Part shown: positions 6,058-8,099 of the stretch, in pieces
Layout: every line of letters starts with the position of its first letter
Numbering within the stretch: the first letter of the stretch is position 1
From: a bacterium
GTDB taxonomy: Bacteria; Patescibacteria; Paceibacteria; UBA9973
Direction: 5' to 3'
Length of the DNA: 8,099 nucleotides
Assembly (NCBI GenBank): GCA_021813235.1
Contig: JAKALG010000034.1
Coordinates: forward strand, 1-8,099
The notes under the pieces: generated by a model
The model's database searches: none
What the model was told of the DNA's origin: nothing
Seen by the model: the letters and a program-made list of their open reading frames with translations, nothing else
Position numbers and translations under genes: made by a program

Positions 6058-6118
6058 GTAAAAATAAGAAAAGCCCAGTAAGAAGAGATTTTTGGCTTCT
6101 CTTATTATTACTGAGCTT
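6058..6118 (-). terminator. Terminator of the nucleotidyltransferase gene
   Basis: A long stem: AAGCCCAGTAA (6071-6081) pairs with TTACTGAGCTT (6108-6118) apart from one mismatch, and an inner AAGAGA/TCTCTT (6083-6088, 6098-6103) extends it. On the minus strand the T-rich tail TTCTTATTTTT follows. The 5' side of the stem overlaps the stop codon at 6117-6119. It separates this gene from gltX. Confidence 0.88.
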
Positions 6119-6608
6119 ACTTTGATGTAAATTCTTCTTTTGGGATTTTAATTACATCGGTACTGTGATGTTCCGACTGTGCTCCCAATACAATGACTTC
6201 CATAAAACTACTAAATAAATTAATCATTGTACTCGGACAATTATCTACATCTTCTGTCGTTTCTGAAACAACTAAAATAGACGCTCTTAATTTTCTTATT
6301 GTTTCATAAACCATATTTTGGTCTTCTAGTTTTAAGACAAAATCTACAGAAGAGTAATAAGATAAAAATTCCATTCTTTCTTTCTCTGAATATACTGGAC
6401 GATCCGGACCTTTCCTTTCCTTTACCAGTCCGTCAGAATGAATTCCCACTATTAGAATATCACCTTGTTTTTTTGCTTCTGCTAAATATCTTGGATGTCC
6501 TATATGCGGAACATCAAATACGCCAGTAGTGAAGACCCTTCTTTTGTCGAAGTAATTATCAGATATAATCCGATTTACTTCATAAAGAGTCACAAGTTTA
6601 TTTTCCAT
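6117..6608 (-). CDS. Cytidylyltransferase-like nucleotidyltransferase (RfaE2/TagD-type fold)
   Basis: Predicted enzyme transferring a nucleotidyl group from CTP or ATP to a sugar- or alcohol-phosphate. The 163 residues form a single domain. TTGVFDVPHIGHPRYL (27-41) carries the GxFD and HxGH (35-38) nucleotide-binding motifs. GDILIVGIHSD (49-59), KGPDRPVYSEKERMEFL and VDFV follow the RfaE2/HldE C-terminal pattern closely. The second motif is divergent: VSETTED (114-120) and HHSTDVI (147-153) stand roughly where family members have an ISTT/S segment. No heptose kinase or polyol gene is nearby, so the substrate cannot be named. The start at 6608 has a strong Shine-Dalgarno (GGAGGAG). It follows murG but has its own promoter and an intervening hairpin, which suggests separate control. 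Confidence 0.9.
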   Translation of the reverse strand: MENKLVTLYEVNRIISDNYFDKRRVFTTGVFDVPHIGHPRYLAEAKKQGDILIVGIHSDGLVKERKGPDRPVYSEKERMEFLSYYSSVDFVLKLEDQNMVYETIRKLRASILVVSETTEDVDNCPSTMINLFSSFMEVIVLGAQSEHHSTDVIKIPKEEFTSK

Positions 6609-6626
6609 TTTTACTCCTCCGTTTTT

Positions 6627-6660
6627 TAAAAAATAAAAAAACCTCTTAAATTAACGAGGT
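6627..6660 (-). terminator. Terminator hairpin after murG, or attenuator in the nucleotidyltransferase leader
   Basis: On the minus strand ACCTC (6656-6660) pairs with GAGGT (6641-6645), followed at once by a long T run (T7, A, T6). It would end murG transcripts. It also lies downstream of a strong promoter and upstream of the Shine-Dalgarno of the next gene, so it could work as an attenuator. Confidence 0.75.
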
Positions 6661-6677
6661 ACTATTTAACTACCTAT

Positions 6678-6706
6678 ATTATATCACGATTATTTTTCAT
6701 GCGCAA
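6678..6706 (-). promoter_or_regulatory. Extended -10 promoter of the nucleotidyltransferase gene
   Basis: The minus strand reads TGATATAAT: a perfect TATAAT (6678-6683) with the TGn extension. TTGCGC (6701-6706) lies at 17-nt spacing and matches the first three bases of the -35. The -35 is inside the last codons of murG. The predicted start near 6671 gives a leader of about 63 nt containing the terminator-like hairpin. Confidence 0.65.
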
Positions 6707-7820
6707 GGGCCATGTCTATGAGTGCACGAGCGATTTTATAAGCTGCATCAGGCTTATTAAAATCTTTTGTCCCTTGTACCATTTTATTCCAGACTGCTTT
6801 ATCATTCGTAATTCTTTCAATTTCCGAACATAAAATATTTGCAGTCATATTCATTTCCTCTATCACATCACATGCTCCGGCGTGAGCGTAGTTAAAAGCA
6901 TTTTTTCTTTGATGATCCCCATTAGTTGTCGTGATGGGAACAATAATAGAAGGTACCCCCCAAGAAGCTATTTCAAATATCATTGACCCAGCACGAGAAA
7001 CAATAATAGTTGCTGCTCCAGCAGCCATTTTCATAGCTAATGGATTTAAATATGGAATTGGTAAGTATCTTGCCCTGTCCTCACTAGAAGCAAGTACAAC
7101 TTTTACTTGCCCTTCAACGCTTTTAAAATTATTTATCCCTGTCTGATGTATAATTTGGAAATTTTTAACAAGTCTCGGCAAGGCACTCAATATAGTATTA
7201 TTGATAATCTCTGCTCCTTGTGAACCACCTAAAATGAAGACGACTGGTAAATCCGCTTCTAATTTAAAATATTTTAAAGCTTCTTCACGTGGAGCAATGT
7301 GCTCTATTTCCATTATTATTGGTTGTCCTGTCCAAGCCACTTTATCTTTAGGAAAATATTCTGCCGCTTCTTTAAATGACACAGCCACCTTTTTAGCAAA
7401 ACGTCCTGCCCATTTATTTACTCGTCCTGGTACTGAATCTGACTCATGAATAATTATAGGAATGCGTAAAATTCTAGCCGCTAAAATAGCTGGGAATGAA
7501 GCATACCCCCCTTTACCAAAAACAACATCAGGATAAATCGTAAATATTTTATAAATAGCATTTACTGTACCGAAAAACATTTTGAAAAGATCTGTGAAAT
7601 TTTTGAAAGAAAAATAGGTACGCATTTTGCCTGCTTTCACTTCTTCATACAAAAGCCCATTTTCAAAAAGCATTTCTTTGTCATAGGGATTATCAGAAAC
7701 ATAATAGAGTTTTGCTCCTATTATATTTTCCTCATCTATTATTTGGTTGACTTTTTGAGCAACAGCTATGATTGGATAAAAATGTCCACCTGTTCCTCCT
7801 CCTGTAAATACTATTTTCAT
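6690..7820 (-). CDS. murG: UDP-N-acetylglucosamine--N-acetylmuramyl-(pentapeptide) pyrophosphoryl-undecaprenol GlcNAc transferase
   Basis: Peripheral membrane glycosyltransferase that converts lipid I to lipid II on the cytoplasmic face. The 376-aa length is normal. Two Rossmann domains are visible. The N-terminal glycine loop is GGGTGGH (7-13), and the acceptor-side loop is HESDSVPGRVNK (125-136), with HESD where E. coli has HEQN. The C-terminal donor domain has GGSQGA (198-203), SRAGS (275-279) with FE soon after, and the sugar-contacting DHQRKNA (302-308). The start at 7820 fits the family N-terminus MKIVFTGGGTGGH. There is no Shine-Dalgarno; the leader instead consists of heptamer repeats ending in TAATAATAAT. 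It follows ftsW by 72 nt, the classic dcw-cluster order. Confidence 0.97.
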   Translation of the reverse strand: MKIVFTGGGTGGHFYPIIAVAQKVNQIIDEENIIGAKLYYVSDNPYDKEMLFENGLLYEEVKAGKMRTYFSFKNFTDLFKMFFGTVNAIYKIFTIYPDVVFGKGGYASFPAILAARILRIPIIIHESDSVPGRVNKWAGRFAKKVAVSFKEAAEYFPKDKVAWTGQPIIMEIEHIAPREEALKYFKLEADLPVVFILGGSQGAEIINNTILSALPRLVKNFQIIHQTGINNFKSVEGQVKVVLASSEDRARYLPIPYLNPLAMKMAAGAATIIVSRAGSMIFEIASWGVPSIIVPITTTNGDHQRKNAFNYAHAGACDVIEEMNMTANILCSEIERITNDKAVWNKMVQGTKDFNKPDAAYKIARALIDMALAHEK

Positions 7821-7827
7821 ATTATTA

Positions 7828-7903
7828 TTAGGCCTTAGGCCTTAGGCTCTAGGCTTTAGCTTTTTTTAATTTAGCTAGTGCCTAGTGCCTAATTACCTAG
7901 TGC
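7828..7903. repeat. Heptamer array forming an inverted repeat between ftsW and murG
   Basis: The left group on the plus strand reads TTAGGCC, TTAGGCC, TTAGGCT, CTAGGCT and a partial TTAGCT (7828-7861). The right group is the same motif inverted: on the minus strand TTAGGCA, CTAGGCA and CTAG (7873-7892). Another copy (CTAGTGC, 7897-7903) lies inside the end of ftsW. Arms 7842-7861 and 7873-7892 match at 17 of 20 positions around an 11-nt AT loop, with one further wobble on the plus strand. The arm ends directly at the ftsW stop codon. No T-tract follows on the minus strand, so it is not a standard terminator. Confidence 0.85.
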
Positions 7904-8099
7904 CTGTGTTAAATTTCGATATCTGAAGCACAATTCCTATAGCTATCAAATCTATCATAAGCGAAGTACCTCCATGGCTGATAAAAACGAGTGGCACGCC
8001 CGTCAGTGGGAAAACTCCAGTGACCGAAGCGATATTCATAAAAGACTGCGCTACAATCAGTATAACAATTCCAGAAACCAAAAGTCTACTAAATAAATC
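7893..8099 (-). CDS. ftsW: FtsW peptidoglycan polymerase (SEDS family), C-terminal end only
   Basis: Division-specific SEDS glycosyltransferase, a multi-pass membrane protein that polymerises lipid II together with a class B PBP. Only the last 68 residues are in the window; the frame runs off the right edge (DLFSRLLVSG at the boundary). The family motif PLTGVPLVFISHGGTSL is present, followed by the last membrane span (IDLIAIGIVLQI) and a short tail. RodA has a similar end, but the adjacent murG favours FtsW. The last four residues, TGTR, are encoded by a copy of the heptamer repeat that fills the following gap. Confidence 0.87.
   Translation of the reverse strand, partial: DLFSRLLVSGIVILIVAQSFMNIASVTGVFPLTGVPLVFISHGGTSLMIDLIAIGIVLQISKFNTGTR

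Noticed and set aside
7828..7903. CRISPR array
   Set aside because: The unit is 7 nt with no spacers, and part of it is inverted.
1..8099. Reassigned TGA codon, as in Gracilibacteria or SR1
   Set aside because: All genes read through with the standard code, and glycines are encoded by GGN. Absence of TGA stops among 11 genes is weak evidence at low GC.

Overview
The window looks like part of a small, AT-rich, tightly packed bacterial genome, most likely a member of the Candidate Phyla Radiation (Patescibacteria), probably Parcubacteria/Nomurabacteria-like. This is an inference from several things: low GC, intergenic gaps of mostly 16-150 bp, Parcubacteria-style small membrane proteins (one with an Ada-like Cys/Lys-rich tail), a MurG with an HESD rather than HEQN donor-site motif, and many genes without a Shine-Dalgarno sequence. 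bL9 is present, although several CPR lineages lack it. All complete genes stop with TAA (nine) or TAG (two); none stops with TGA, and no in-frame TGA is needed to read any gene, so the standard bacterial code fits.

Layout. A plus-strand pair opens the window: a 5'-truncated S41 C-terminal processing protease and rplI (bL9). They end at a compact bidirectional terminator shared with a convergent 91-aa unknown gene. Upstream of that gene on the minus strand lies rpmA (bL27) with its own terminator and promoter. Divergent from rpmA is a 126-aa single-pass membrane protein with an Ada-like tail. From about 2828 to the right edge everything is on the minus strand. In transcription order it runs ftsW (C-terminal end only), murG, a cytidylyltransferase-like protein, gltX, an M23 peptidoglycan endopeptidase with coiled coils, a 45-aa membrane protein and a 107-aa membrane protein.

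How the genes work together. Several genes serve the cell envelope: FtsW polymerises and MurG makes lipid II, the M23 enzyme cuts peptidoglycan, and Ctp processes extracytoplasmic proteins. They are mixed with translation genes (bL9, bL27, GluRS). Terminators split the minus-strand block into ftsW-murG, the nucleotidyltransferase, and gltX-M23-small membrane proteins. Extended -10 promoters lie in front of the nucleotidyltransferase and gltX.

Most unusual features. (1) A run of five back-to-back hairpins fills the convergent gap at 2683-2824; the first and third share a core and differ by paired substitutions. (2) A heptamer-based 20-bp imperfect inverted repeat lies between ftsW and murG and has supplied the last codons of ftsW. 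(3) A promoter, terminator hairpin and Shine-Dalgarno follow one another in front of the nucleotidyltransferase and could form an attenuator. (4) The gltX promoter appears to place the transcription start exactly on the start codon.
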